From: Gautieria morchelliformis
Taxonomy: Eukaryota > Basidiomycota > Agaricomycetes > Gomphales > Gomphaceae
Direction: 5' to 3'
DNA: 64,000 nucleotides
Assembly: GCA_015179125.1 (NCBI GenBank)
Contig: WHVA01000058.1
Coordinates: 248,001 to 312,000, forward strand
The notes under the pieces: generated by a model
Database searches by the model: none
What the model saw: only the letters and a program-made list of their open reading frames with translations
What the model was told of the DNA's origin: nothing
Part shown: positions 19,638 to 31,165 of the stretch, piece after piece
Layout of the letters: the number at the start of each line of letters is the position of its first letter
How positions within the stretch are numbered: the stretch's first letter is position 1
Position numbers and translations under genes: made by a program

Positions 19638-20638
19638 TGTCATGTCCTGTCTATTTCCCTTACCCGGCTGCCTCTATGTTCCCCCTCGTCACTCCCTAGC
19701 ATCTTCTCCAGAGTTTGCCTCACCCTTCGACCACTATTCCTCTACGCACACTCCATTCGCTGTTCGCCCCATTCTCCGACCTGCTATTCGCTGCTCGCAC
19801 ATCTCGCCAGCAGGCACACCATCAAATACGATCGATACCATTTACCCGGTGTGATGGTTCATCACTAGCCCCATCATCTTCTCAATCCAACCCCTTTGGG
19901 TGTTCATATGGCCAAAATGTGTTCGTAGGACATCCCGTCTGTAGGTCGTGTGGGATCAACCCAGTAGACGAAGAGTCCATGCAGGGTAGCATGTATGCAG
20001 GTCCCAAGACATGGTTTCGTACTTAAGTGCCTTTGCCACCTTTACTCTCCATCGTTTCATGTTCGCACTCTTCCCTCACTCTATTGTATGTTTATTTCAT
20101 CTATTTTGTATCATGACTGCGCACCCCTATCCAACCCTGACTCACGACGGCCTCTTTCCTATTCGCTAATACCTTATGAGCATTCGATATAAGTAGTTTA
20201 TATTCACATGTATATTCCCCAGTTCAATTATCATACGTCGTCCATCTTGTGCAAACTTGACCTCGCTGTGATCATCGTCTTGAGCCTTCTCCTGGAGATT
20301 TCTATCTTCAACCAGAAGAGGACTTAGGCATCACTGGTGAGTTCTCATACTTCATCTTCGTTACCTTAGCCTTCGAACTATTTTCTATGCTGTTGGTGAA
20401 GGGATTGTCGCTACTTAGACAACCCTTCCGTAACACCTTGCACGTTACATCATCAAGTGCCACAGGCTATTTCGCTACGACTGTAGATAGGGTGAGCTCC
20501 GTTCGGGCACCCCTCTTATCCTGTGAACATTTGTTGGTTCACCTATTCGCCGAACGGCATACTTATTCGCACAAGTTATTCGGGCATTCACTGTGTTCAC
20601 TAATACATGATATTAATGCCTAAAAACCAATCTTGACA
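19638..20638 (+). repeat. 3' LTR of chromovirus family 2 (1001 bp)
   Basis: Starts TGTCATGTCC right after the polypurine tract and ends TCTTGACA. The same sequence occurs inverted at 20984-22214 and, truncated, at 25333-26013. The pattern 'tcgatataagtagtttata' near 20184-20202 could hold its promoter. Confidence 0.9.
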
Positions 20639-20983
20639 ACTAGCACAGTACGACATGCTCGTATTACTGAAAGACATTCCCACCTTATGCATGTCCTCCA
20701 CAAAAGATTTGACCCAACCGAACAATGTGTTTAGCAGCTTGGCATTGCAGGACACGTTTTTCCAATGCACAACTTTCCCAGACCTCCAACCCCCTTGTGC
20801 CGACCACTTCCCCATCTCCAGCACCATCAACGTCTCAACTCCCATGGCTGAGGAAACAGCAAAGAGAACCTGGCAGCAAGTAGATTGGACAAGATGCACG
20901 AGACATCCTTACCATATGTTCAAGTCTTGTTACCATTACATTCCCAGAGGACAGCAGCAATCAGGGAAATATTGTCCAACAAG
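20639..20983. other. 345 bp between two LTRs of family 2 with facing U5 ends
   Basis: Both neighbouring LTRs point their TCTTGACA ends at this stretch. Open frames exist on each strand (20655-20983 plus, 20899-20640 minus) but neither matches a family I know. It may be old host sequence or the start of the internal region of the inverted element. Confidence 0.4.
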
Positions 20984-22214
20984 TGTCAAGATTGGTTTTT
21001 AGGCGTTAATATCGTGTATTAGTGAACACAGCGAATGCCCGAATAACTTGTGTGAATAAGTATGCCGTTTGGCAAATAGGGTGAACCAATACATGTTCAG
21101 GAGATAAGAGGGCTGCCCGATCAGGGCTCACCCTATCTACAGTCATAGCGAAATAGCCCCTGGCACTTGACGATGTAACGTGCAAGGTGTCATGGAAAGG
21201 TTGTTTAAGTAGCAACAATCCTTTCACCGGCGAAGGCGCTCCTTTGGAGCCCTTCGCCGACAGCACACATAATAGTTCGAAGGCTAAGGTAAGAAAGGTG
21301 AAGTATGAAAACTCACCAGTGATGCTTAAGTCTTCCTCTGGTCGAAGATGGAAATCTATGGAGAGGGCTCAAGACGATAGTCACAGCGAGGTCAAGTTTT
21401 GCACAAGATGGACGTATGATAATTGAACTGGGGGATATACATGCGAATGTAGACTAGTTATACCGAATGCTCGTATGATGCTAGCGAATAGGAAAGAGGC
21501 CGTCTTGAGTCAGGGTTGGACAGGGGTGTGCAGCCAGGATACAGAAAAGATGAAACACGTATATAATAGAAAGAAGGAGGAGTGCGAATGTGAAACGATG
21601 GGGGGAAAAGAGGATGAAGGCACATATGTACGAAAACACGCCTTGAGACCTGCATATATGTTGCCCTGCACAGACTCTTTGTCTGCTGGGGTACCTACGG
21701 GTAGGGCACCCCATGAATGTGTCCTGGCCATATGAACACCTAAAGGGGTTGCGTCGGCGGCCAGTGATGAACCATCATGCCGGGTAGAGGATGTCAATCG
21801 TGTTTGATGGTGTGCCTGCTGGCAAATGATGCGAGCAGCGAATGTGGAGAAGGGTGAATGCGGCGGTCATAGATGAGGTGTGGTTGGGGGCAGGGCGAAG
21901 CCGGGCGGACACGAAGGAGGAGTGGTAGAAGGGAAAACAGGGATAGCTGGGTGCAAGAAATACGCGGGTAGTGACAATCCAGCCAGATGAACATCCAAAG
22001 GGGGTTGAGCCAAGGGGGTGAGAGGACCAGTGATGAACTATCAAGCCAGCCAAAGGACGTCGATGGTGCTTTGATGGCGTGGTCATGGCGAATGACGCGA
22101 GTAGCCAAGGTCGTTTGGCGAACTCGGCGAAGGGCGATCAGAGCGAACATAGAAGTGGAGTGATGAAGGGGAGGACAGAGCTACTGGGTATAGGAAATAA
22201 ACGCGTCATGACAC
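20984..22214 (-). repeat. Inverted LTR of chromovirus family 2 (1231 bp) with internal duplication
   Basis: Minus-strand copy of 19638-20638, from TGTCAAGATT (20984) to CATGACA (22214). It is 230 bp longer because a segment is repeated (about 21735-21960 and about 21985-22150, sharing 'accagtgatgaac' and 'gtgtttgatgg'-like blocks). The bases outside (ACAAG and CGAGC) do not form a duplication, so the flanks have been rearranged. Confidence 0.85.
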
Positions 22215-22249
22215 GAGCTAGCTAAGTGCCCCAGACCGAACGAGATAAA

Positions 22250-22800
22250 TGAGGCGAGGGAGATAGAGGAACATTTGACCTCACTTGAGATGGCCATCAA
22301 CACGATAGTGGAAGCCATCATACTGTTCTCTGTGCAGTCCCCATACACCACAAGGTGGTGGACCAAAGAACTGAGCCAAGGCAGATCTAGAATGCAGCGG
22401 GCAGCTAGGTATGCCAACCGAGCTAGAAATGATCTGTTACATCCAGCGCATCAGGGGCATTGTGAAGCACAGAATGAATACATGGATCTAATATGTGCAA
22501 CCAAGCAGGAGTTCTGGTCCGACTGGCTGCAGAATGCGGATGAAGCCAGCGTATGGACAGCCAGCCGTCTAGTGTCAGGGCAATCAACTGATGGAGCTCG
22601 CACGAGGATACCTCCCCTCAGAGTAGTGGGCGATGCTGGGACAGAGACCAGAGTCACAGACAACGGAGAGAAAAGCAAGCTGCTGTTTAAAGCTTTCTTC
22701 CCCTCACAAGGAGTTCAGCTACCACAGCACCAGGCACCCGCATTCACCGCCAGACTCCCGGACGGGGGGAGAAAGTACAATGACGTGTTGGGGGTGCAAG
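22250..22800 (+). pseudogene. LINE ORF2 fragment (linker between endonuclease and RT)
   Basis: The frame includes TTRWWTKELSQGRSRMQRA, then ARYANRARNDLLHPAHQ, FWSDWLQNADEASVWTASR and NGEKSKLLFKAFFP. This is the characteristic stretch between the endonuclease and RT domains of fungal non-LTR retrotransposons (Tad1-like). Both flanking domains are missing. At about 22800 it is joined to LTR-like sequence, so the longer open frame past that point is chimeric. Confidence 0.85.
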
Positions 22801-22805
22801 AAGGG

Positions 22806-23455
22806 TGTAAATGTGAGCATCGCGCAGCGCGCAGAGGAGGACTGAGGCCGAGGCGCAGGAGTAGAACAGATATGGAATGTTTGGATTTAGCCCCTGGTTT
22901 GGGGTGCTCTAGTCTAGTGTGTGCGAGTGGGCGCGGCTGTGACATGCGGCGTGATTGGTCTATTTATATACACCACCATCTGTCCGAGGCTCTGCCCCTC
23001 CGCTCACGTGATGACGGTTTCTCCCACGACCCACGTGACCCGCACCGGCGTCCTCCCAGTGAATTCTGCCCTGCGCATGGCGGCCACGTGTCCGAGGCTG
23101 TAGCTTCAGGTTCCTGGCTACATATTCTGTCATTTCCTGGCTTCTTCCGGTCTCTTGGTAACTTGCTGCGAGGGCGCTTCTGCCCCTGTCATGCTGCCGC
23201 TGTCAATCGGAATTTGGCGCTGGGTGCTTCCATTACTTGCTTCTGCTGCTTCTGCCATTTCTATGCGCCGGTGTACATAGCTCCTGTGCTGACTTGCCAG
23301 TGTACAGCACAACATTTTCATGTGCGCACTCCATGCAGGAGTGTGGAGACATTTCTGTTCTAGATTGTCCTCGCCATCTTGCAACCTTTTTTATTTTCAG
23401 TTTTAATTCTTATCACACGACTGTTCCTGCCAATCACAGGTAGAATATAATACAT
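22806..23455 (+). repeat. LTR-like repeat, second copy at 27181-27707
   Basis: About 500 bp are shared with 27181-27707 in the same orientation. Landmarks are 'gacggtttctcccacgacccacgtgaccc', 'ttccggtctcttg' and 'caatcacaggtagaatataatac'. The 27-kb copy is followed by a Gypsy gag, so this is most likely an LTR of that family. A TATA-like 'tctatttatata' lies near 22962. The exact ends are not certain. Confidence 0.6.
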
Positions 23456-23780
23456 CATGGGGATCATTTTTGTATGCTTGTGACAATGCTCCCCAATGGC
23501 AAGTTTTATTTTGTGTAAAATTTGATTATTTTATGTTGGTGCAGGCTACTCACTCAAATTGCCAACGTAGCGACTGCCTGTCGCACTGGGAGAATCCCCA
23601 GAAGAACCACTGTGGGAAAACGTTAGCGATGAGGAGGAAAGGAGCAACTCCCACTGGGCCCGAGGGCGGGGTGGAATGGAGCTAACCCTAACCTGAAAGG
23701 TCACAACCGCCCAACATATGACATTCAAGCCAACCATGCTGAGAACGTTTTGCGACGAAGGAGACGGGAGTAGAAGAATC

Positions 23781-24030
23781 CTAAAGAGGGGTCAGCGGGT
23801 TCAGGGGGAATAGAGGAAGAGACGGACCGACACAGGGAATGATGAGCCAGATGAGGGCGGCGGAGGCAAGGACCCAGATGTCCCCTGGGGAGTAGATGCA
23901 CCCCATGGTCGGGTTGTAGAGGTAACATTGGATGGACTCGGCTGGGGAGCGTGGCTCAGCATGGCACCAGAGCACTCGCGGGGGGGGAGTACTTACAGTT
24001 CGCATCATAGGCGATGTTCACCATGATGGG
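23781..24030 (-). CDS. Possible spliced host gene fragment
   Basis: A coding-like stretch (QPIMVNIAYDANC) is followed by a GTAAGT donor and then by a second stretch. The second stretch (SPAESIQCYLYNPTMGCIYS) leads into a hydrophobic run, WVLASAALIWLIIPCV, that could be a membrane segment. The ends are unclear and I recognise no family. Confidence 0.25.
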
Positions 24031-24491
24031 CTGGGTGGGGGACACGAGATTTTAGACGGCTAAGACAAAGGATGGTGGTTAGGGCGTGCGTGGGGGATTG
24101 GAATGGAGCAATCGCCCATGGCAGCCCTGGCTACCTGCGCCCACCCCTCGGGGCGGGGCGGCATGCCTGGGATCGCCGTCAGACGCATTTCATTTTTGGG
24201 CGGTCCCTCCCTGTCACGTGTGGCAATCCATCCCCTACAGTCACGTAACATATACCTTAGACTCCCATGCGGGAGGCTATCGACAATGTCCCTCACTGAC
24301 TGTTATCATCCCCGTTATCGGCCCTGACCGCCTATCATCCTCCCACGAGGCAGACATCCACCAACCCTCTGTATGCAAGTTTCCTCCAATCCCGTCTCTC
24401 CTGTTCCCAAGCCCATTCCGACTCATCGCTGCGACAAGCTTGCAATCCGAAGTCCATGACACCATCACTCCATCATGCCCCACCCTACATG

Positions 24492-25260
24492 TCACTGTCT
24501 AACAGCCTGGACCACAAGGCACGGGTGATATTCGCCTGCATTAATATGTCCGACATCAGAGGGAATGACGCAGCGCCAAGTAACTCTGCTTCGGAAGCGG
24601 GGCAAAATAATACTCTCTTGTCCGAGCTCGACGAAGAACCTTGAGAGCAAAATGCCAAATTTTGCTCTCACACCCTTTCTTGTCACCCGAGATAACACTG
24701 CCACCGGCGTACCAACAGGGTACGCGCAAGCTCTGGCGCTCGAGAGCTGTCCTGGTGGATGCTCCAAAATCGAGAAAGGCACAACCATGTTGCCAAGCAT
24801 GTCCTGGGGGGTGTTCGTAGTTAGTGGCGATGTGGTCGATCACACACTTCGGTACACGTTCCTGCTTCACGGATATACGTTCACATCATACATTCGCCTC
24901 ATTCCCGGAAGGGCCCACTTATTCCAATCGTCTTCTGCCATCACACAATCGTACAAAATATCTGCACTCCGAAGCAGCACCCCCGCATTCGCATACCATG
25001 CCCAGGCAAACATAGCAACCCAGCATGCCGGTGTATGGTTGGTTTGTGGACATTGGACGCATAGAGCCCACTACTGATTCAGTCCGCCGAAGTTCATGAA
25101 TTACCGTGTGCATCTCAGTATGCAGCACTGAAACCTCATCCTATCCACATATCCTGGACCGTTCCGGCACCCCAGGAATGCTTACTGCCTTCTGCAGCGT
25201 CACCATGCGGTGTCCCAATCTCACTGGGTCCACGGGAGTCACTTCAGGTTAGTACACACT
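24492..25260 (-). CDS. Possible multi-exon host gene
   Basis: From 25240 down, the minus strand reads SDSRGPSEIGTPHGDAAEG. A 59-bp intron follows (GTAAGC to TTTCAG, about 25181-25123), then MLHTEMHTVIHELRRTESVV in the same frame. A further acceptor (GAAGCAG) near 24866 could lead into a 102-residue open frame ending at 24492 (YPVGTPVAVLSRVTRKG, then CVIPSDVGHINAGEYHP). Splice signals and frame agreement support a gene. The product is unknown and the 3' model is a guess. Confidence 0.35.
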
Positions 25261-25332
25261 TAGGTTCAAAACGACGCATATATTTCCTAATCACAAGCGC
25301 AGAGAGCAGAAGATTTGTGATGTAATGGTCAC

Positions 25333-26013
25333 TGTCAAGATTGGTTTTTAGGCGTTAATATCGTGTATTAGTGAACACAACGAATGCCCGAATAACTTGT
25401 GCGAATAAGTATGCCATTCGGCGAATAAGTGAACCAATGAATGTTCACGAAACAAAGGGGTTGCCCGAACGGGGCTCGCCCTGTCTACAGTCGTAGCGAA
25501 ACAGCTCGCAGTACTTGACGACGCAACGTGCAAGATATTACGGAAGGGCTGTCTAAGTTTCGACGGTCCCTTCGCTGGCGAAGGTGCTCCTTAGGAGCCC
25601 TTTGCCAACAGCACAGAAAGTAGTTCGAAGGCTAAGGTAACGAAGATGAAGTATGAGAACTCACCAGTGATGCCTAAGTCCTCTTCTGGTTGAAGATAGA
25701 AATCTCCAGGAGAAGGCTCAAGACGATGATCACAGCGAGGTCGAGTTTGCACAAGATGAACGACGTATGATAATTGAACTGGGGAATATACATGCGAATG
25801 TAAACTACTTATATCGAATGCTCGCAAGGTATTAGCGAATAGGAAAGAGGCCGTCGTGAGTTAGGACCGGATCGGGGTGTGCAGTCATGATACTAAGTAG
25901 ATGGAATAAACATACAATAGAGTGAGGGAAGAATGCGAACATGAAACAACGGAGAGTAAAGGGGGCGAAAGCACTTATGGACAAAACCATGTCTTGGGAC
26001 CCGCATACATGCT
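25333..26013 (-). repeat. Truncated LTR of chromovirus family 2
   Basis: Matches the first 680 bp or so of the inverted LTR (TGTCAAGATTGG onward) and stops at about 26013 ('catacatgcta'), where a fragment of the B-gene family begins. The missing third and the abrupt join point to a recombination breakpoint. Confidence 0.85.
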
Positions 26014-26640
26014 AGCAGCACCAGCCGCCCACACTCACGGGGAAATCCCGCAGTAAGCCGTCGCGTCGGCACCCACCAATGGTCTGCGCCAACGCGCGTT
26101 CGCGTGGAGGAGCTCTGACGGGTGGCTGTGCGGCTGCGACCTATGAGAGCTGGTATGGTGTTCCCTGGCTAGTGGAAACGACGGTGATGGACCACCGTCG
26201 TTTCCACCACCCGGGCGCGTGGCTACCCGTTGGACCCCGGCTCTGACCCGCCACGACCGCTGTACAAGCCGAAAGGCCCGAGCACCGCCTAAGCCTTAGG
26301 CCGTGCTCATGCCTCGTGGACAAGATGCTCAGTAGTCATCTGGTCCACGGACGACCCGAAGAAAATCCACGAGAAACTTGAAGGGTCCTTGGAGCTATTT
26401 GAGGTCAAGGGTCCCGTCAAAGTCGCAGAGAAATCATGCCTGTGTAGTAAATGTGGCCATGGATCCTCCCGTGAAGAGGAGGTGAAGCGCCACATACTGC
26501 GGAGGATAGGGTAATGCGTCTCTATATAGAGACGCACTACCCCACCCTCCGCCGGCTGTGCTGGAATCCAACGTGCACGAAGCTTTTTGCGGGGACAGAT
26601 TCTGCCTTGAAGACACTCGAAGTACAGGGCTAAAAGTGTA
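26014..26640 (+). pseudogene. B-family fragment (linker and first zinc finger)
   Basis: Resembles the 3' third of the B genes at 58 and 63 kb. The segment KKIHEKLEGSLELFEVKGPV is followed by CSKCGHGSSREEEVKRH, the first finger. It is then broken by a fold-back inverted repeat (26499-26552), after which the second-finger region resumes. There are several stops. The upstream linker part (26014-26300) resembles the RVHPAAWLPV region of other copies. Confidence 0.7.
26499..26552. repeat. Fold-back inverted repeat in a B fragment
   Basis: 27-bp arms with about three mismatches around a central TATATA. The arms read 'gcggaggatagggtaatgcg' and its near complement. In other B copies only one arm is present, so one arm is an inverted duplication of zinc-finger coding sequence. 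Confidence 0.8.
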
Positions 26641-27180
26641 AGGGGGAGGACGGTATGCGGCGAGACTCCGAGGGTGCTGAAGAAGGGGAACGAATATATG
26701 ATTCAAATGAGTGAGGAGAATCGGAAGGACTCGAACGTGGGTACCCGTCTTGTTTATTAATATGTATTCCTTCTGTCGACATGTAGCCAATATCGTCCTG
26801 CTGTTCACTTACGCCTCCATTTCTCTGCGTGTGTGGCCATCAGCAGCCCAGGGACGCATAACGTAGAAGCACTTAAAAGCCATTCTCTCATAGCTGCGCA
26901 TGTCAGTACCATACGCAACCACGGCTTAGATTGGATTGCGGATTCAAGGGAAGAGTCGAAACCTGACAATCTAGAGGGACCGAAGGCAACGTATATAGTA
27001 GCAACGGCAGTAATCTCTCCATGCGCGGCACGCGGGCCAGGGCCTGTGTGTACGAGAAGTACCAGAAGGGCAACATGACCAGGAAATGAGAGCATATATA
27101 TAAGAGTGATCCCAACACACAATATAATAAAAAATAAAAAATAAAACACAAAACGCGAGGAAACCCAGCGATCCCCCACG
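26641..27180 (-). repeat. C spacer copy (fragment)
   Basis: Resembles the spacer between B and A at 58835-59750. Shared landmarks are 'atgtagccaatat', the 'gaccaggaaatgag' block near 27075 and an A-rich run (T-run on the minus strand) at 27127-27147. It ends where the LTR-like repeat begins at about 27181. Confidence 0.7.
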
Positions 27181-27707
27181 TATATACACCACCGTCTCTG
27201 CATGACGACGGTTTCTCCCACGACCCACGTGACCCGCACCAGGCGTCCTAATTCCGCCCTGCGCATGGCGGCCACGTGTCTCGAGCTCTGTTCGTTCGGC
27301 TTCGGGTTCCTGGCTACATCTTATGTCATCCTGGCTTCTTCCGGTCTCTTGCTTGCCGCGACGGCGCTTCTGTCCCTGTCGTGCTTCCGCAGCTGTCAAT
27401 TGGAATTTGGCGCTGGGGGCTTCTTGCTTCTGCTGCTTCTGTCGTTTCTATGCCCCGGTGTACATAGCTCCCGTTGTGACTTCCTAGTTTACGGCGCAAC
27501 ATTTTCGTGTGCGCACTCTGGGGACTGTGGAGACGTTTCTGTTCGAGATTGTTCTTGCCCGCCATCCTTTTTTATTTTCAGTTTTAATTCTTGTTCCTCT
27601 CCACACACAAGGTGATCCTTCTACGCCAGGTACCGCTCGTTTGTTCCTTCCTAAAAATGTTTTTACTTTGTATACTGCTCCCGCCAATCACAGGTAGAAT
27701 ATAATAC
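27181..27707 (+). repeat. Probable 5' LTR of Gypsy family 3 (5' truncated)
   Basis: Second copy of the 22806-23455 repeat, lying upstream of a Gypsy gag. Its left part is missing and is replaced by C spacer sequence. The region 27708-27946 contains an ATG in good context at 27816 that opens 45 codons (MAANCAPPGDYFRCP) before a stop. This is probably the true start of gag with a frameshift. Confidence 0.6.
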
Positions 27708-27946
27708 CTTCCGTCCAGCAAATGACAATATTACTTATGAGGCGTATATGTTACAGTCCTTCTGATCGACAGCTCTCTTGTCGCTCGGGTGCACTCAACT
27801 CGGGCGGCGGAGAAAATGGCTGCCAATTGTGCCCCACCAGGGGACTATTTCAGATGTCCCACCACGTTTGCACCAACGCAGCTGCCATTGGGCTCTCCTG
27901 AATTTATGAGAAATGGAGGGCGCGTGAGTCGAGCTCGAGGGATACA

Positions 27947-29389
27947 ATGTTAACAGTAGACGTACAGACTGTCACCTCCCAAACTGACGAGCTGCTTGCC
28001 CAACAACCCCATGTAGAGCTCAACGGTGCTGACCCAGATGATGCCAATAAAAGAAAATTGTCAAGTGTCCTCCCGGGGGTTTATCAGCTCAGACAATTGA
28101 AGCCCGGGGATAGGGAAACAGCAATGACTACTTACCCATTCCTGACTCACACTATGGACCAGATCCCGGTCCAAAGCTACTTGGCAAATATCTTCAAGGG
28201 AAGAACAACAAAGCACCCCACAAACCAGCAATACGACTCGGATGTGTCCTCGGCTAAATCAAGTGACCCACCTAGCATGTACAAAGCCAAAATACTTCGA
28301 AAGAAAGCTTACCGTAAGAAACTGAAAGAAAGACTTGCAGACACGTCCCATGTCAAAATCTCGGAGCCAGACCCATACAACGGCTCCGCAGACTTCGACG
28401 CGTTTGAGCAGTGGACATTTGAAGTAAATAATTGGTTCAAAATGACAAAATTTCCATCACATTTTCATGTAAGACACATGAAGAAATTTATGAAAGGAAA
28501 AGCAACGAAATACTACATGACATTCGTGGCCCCTCAACCTGACAACTACACGGTAGAATCCCTGGGAAAGGAGCTATTGGACTTCTGTTTCCCAGGACAC
28601 ATTAGACAACAAATACGTCAAAAATTCTATGAAGCTCACCAAGGCAAGAAAACGATACGAGAATACATCAGACACCTGCGATCTCTGGCAACGCGCCTGC
28701 CGGATATTACGGAGTTCCACATTGTTCAACAGCTATGGAATGGAGCCAACAGCTACCTTCACCTAGAATGGACTAAGGCGGGTTTGTCTGATGAATACAC
28801 AGATCTCTTGACATTAGAAGAGACCGCTGAACGATTCGAACAGGCTGAACATTTACGACAATACGAAGAAAGGTGGAACGCCTCCCTTCCAAAAACAGAA
28901 CCCAAACGACCTTTGAGGAATAGAGATGTATATCCACGCCCGGCGTCCCCAACAGAGGCACTCAGGTCACGAACCTCTCCATCTAAATGCCACAACTTCC
29001 ACAATTTCAAGCCTAGAGATAGAACGACAAATGATAGCAGATATAACTCCAGCGTGAAAAGAAGATCCCGCTCACCGTCCCTAGCCAATAGGCCCAAACT
29101 CTCTGATGCGCAAAAAGATGACTTACGTGCCAAAGGACTCTGCTTCCTATGCAAGGAATCGGGCCACCTCTCACGCAACTGTCCTACACGCACAACGGTC
29201 CCGACTAATCGCCACCTGAAGCCCCCCGGCGTACACGCAGCAACCGTTGAGATACCCGACCCTGTCGCTGCTCTAGACCGCTTAGCCGCTGAAAACATCA
29301 TGTTGGAACTCAACATGATAGAGCAATGGGAAGATCTAAATGACACACCAAACGCCTTGGATATCCCACAAGTTTCTGGGATGCAATAA
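27947..29389 (+). CDS. gag: Gypsy family 3 Gag (480 aa, CCHC knuckle)
   Basis: Long intact frame from ATG 27947. The capsid part contains ISEPDPYNGSADFDAFEQW, then EVNNWFKMTKF, FMKGKATKYYMTFV, RQQIRQKFYEAHQGKKTIRE and WTKAGLSDEYTDLLTLEETAERFEQ (quoted in parts), the standard retrotransposon gag fold. The nucleocapsid knuckle is CFLCKESGHLSRNC at about 29140-29185, preceded by an Arg/Ser-rich stretch. The start may lie upstream at 27816 in another frame. The product would coat the element's RNA. The protease follows after 29390. Confidence 0.88.
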   Translation: MLTVDVQTVTSQTDELLAQQPHVELNGADPDDANKRKLSSVLPGVYQLRQLKPGDRETAMTTYPFLTHTMDQIPVQSYLANIFKGRTTKHPTNQQYDSDVSSAKSSDPPSMYKAKILRKKAYRKKLKERLADTSHVKISEPDPYNGSADFDAFEQWTFEVNNWFKMTKFPSHFHVRHMKKFMKGKATKYYMTFVAPQPDNYTVESLGKELLDFCFPGHIRQQIRQKFYEAHQGKKTIREYIRHLRSLATRLPDITEFHIVQQLWNGANSYLHLEWTKAGLSDEYTDLLTLEETAERFEQAEHLRQYEERWNASLPKTEPKRPLRNRDVYPRPASPTEALRSRTSPSKCHNFHNFKPRDRTTNDSRYNSSVKRRSRSPSLANRPKLSDAQKDDLRAKGLCFLCKESGHLSRNCPTRTTVPTNRHLKPPGVHAATVEIPDPVAALDRLAAENIMLELNMIEQWEDLNDTPNALDIPQVSGMQ

Positions 29390-30742
29390 GTCAAAGCCTA
29401 TCCGATGGTGTCAGTACCGCCCACTGCCTCGTGCCCCCAGATTGTCCCAGATCAAAAAGATTTACAACGATCCCAGTATCTATAGACACTGTACTGATCA
29501 ATGACCGTTTATTCAACATGCATTACTCACTGACCGTGGAGACAATCCTGGACAATGACTTTGACTGTGTTGCCTGGATAGAATTCGAAAACATCCAAAG
29601 ACAAGCCAAAATAACCCCCGCAATTGAACCTTTCTCAGAAGATATGTGGGTGGATACCAGATGAGTGCTGCGAGCCTTCTCAAGGTTAGGTACTAGATGG
29701 AACAGAGAAACCTGGATCAACTCACAGGATAACCCACAGCACCTAAACCGTCAACAGCTCACCACACAGAACACTGAGCGTATAGCAAATAACCGCCGAC
29801 TGGGGGAACTAGAGGATGCTCAGGATCCTACAAACAGTGAGGATGAGTACTCATTCACTTCAGAAGAAATGGACGGCCCTGAGAACGAAACCAAACACTT
29901 GGATGATATCCTGCGGACGATCGTCCCCCAGGAAGAAGAGGACATATATGCTTCTATGCCTGGGCTAGTACCCATAGAGGACGAAAGTGATGATAAGGAG
30001 TCCCCATCGAATGAGAATGAGGAGGTTCAAATACGCATGGCAGCGGCGTCTCCGGTGTCTAACACTATAGCTGCCAAATCTCAAGGAAAAGTTACAAGGA
30101 ATCCTCAGAAGACACAGGAGATGGAGCGCAATGCCGGTAAACCTAAGGACTTCAAATGACTAATACCTAAAGCCATCGTCATCACAGTACAAGTCAATGG
30201 AAAAGACATACGGGCTTTGTTAGATTCCGGGTTTCTAGCCAACTTCATCTCTTCCCTGTCAGCTTGCAGCCATGGGCTCCCGCACGATGATCAATTGCTC
30301 CACAACGGTGGAATTCACATACCAGGAAATACTCGAAAGGAGACCATTCGACGTTATTAACTTGGAAAATTATGATATGATATTGGGTACTCCCTTCTTG
30401 TTCCAACACAGGGTTATGTTGGGATTCAACCCCTCTAGAGTCTCTATAGTGTCGAATATGGCAGAAAAGATTGGTAGACCTGACGTAGCCACCGTAACAT
30501 CAATGGCAGCGGACCTGGTAGAAGATGGACTACAACAGATATGTACACAACTTCGTGAATACGCGACGGATATCTGTCATTCCGCGGATGAAATACCACT
30601 GCCACCTCTGAGGTCCATTAACCATTCCATACCGATAATATATGAATCAAAAACTTACAATTGGAGACCATCGCGATGTCCTGAAGCGGTAAAAATCCTA
30701 TGTCGAGCAAAACATGACAACTATCTGAAAACACGTTGGTGA
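29390..30742 (+). pseudogene. Gypsy family 3 protease and start of RT, truncated
   Basis: Two acidic linker frames (29431-29664, 29665-30159) lead to VQVNGKDIRALLDSGFLANFIS near 30190-30245 (aspartic protease, DSG). Then 30272-30742 has YDMILGTPFLFQHRVMLGF and PPLRSINHSIPIIYE, the protease end and RT start typical of Gypsy elements. RT, RNase H, integrase and the 3' LTR are all missing. Stops at 29662 and 30157 and a frameshift near 30270 interrupt it. From 30743 to 30940 I see nothing further. Confidence 0.82.
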
Positions 30743-30939
30743 CGATTCAGGCCTGGATGCAACGCAGTACCTAAGATAGAGGACACTCTAATAGGGCACC
30801 CTTACATAATCTACTTTAGCCCAATATTTTGAGCTCAATAGATGTTCACACGGTCACTTTTTCACCACTTTGCCTCCTACAATCCATGCAAGTAACCTCT
30901 AGAAATGAGTCCCAGGAAACAGAATATTATTTGAATAAA

Positions 30940-31165
30940 AAAACGCCATGTTGCATGTGCAGTGGCCGTAAGGCGTCTCGGTAGTTTCTGGGCGGGGAAG
31001 TGAGGGTGAGATGACTCGGGAGCAGGGGATAGACTAGGGATCCGTGTTACATAAAGCAAAGCTAACGGCCTGGGTCGTCAACCTTGTGCATGACCTATGT
31101 CCGGGACACAGGGCCAAGGGCGTACCTGTCGAATATGTTCTCGCTTGAATATGTAATCCAATTGT
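30940..31165 (-). pseudogene. A-gene promoter and first codons (fragment)
   Basis: The minus strand matches the A upstream region at 48900-49100 and 59780-59960 ('gccctgtgtcc', 'ctttatgtaaca', 'cactgcacatgcaacatggcg'). It is cut after ATGGCGTT by a T-rich stretch. No A coding sequence follows. Confidence 0.65.

Larger units (their letters stand above)
17723..20638 (+). mobile_element. 3' part of a Ty3/Gypsy chromovirus (family 2)
   Basis: Integrase C-terminus, chromodomain, about 1 kb of non-pol sequence, a polypurine tract (GGAGGGGGG, 19627-19634) and a 1001-bp LTR. Everything upstream of the integrase core is missing because the Copia LTR abuts at 17722. The element is unrelated to the Gypsy at 499-11963. 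Confidence 0.9.
23456..25332. other. Host-like sequence with weak gene candidates
   Basis: No transposon protein was found. Two minus-strand candidates are listed separately. The rest (23456-23780 and 24031-24490) gives only short, unconvincing frames. Confidence 0.35.

Noticed and set aside
22800..23363. Open frame that extends the LINE fragment by about 180 codons
   Set aside because: From about 22800 the DNA matches the LTR-like repeat at 27181-27707, so the extension is a chance fusion.
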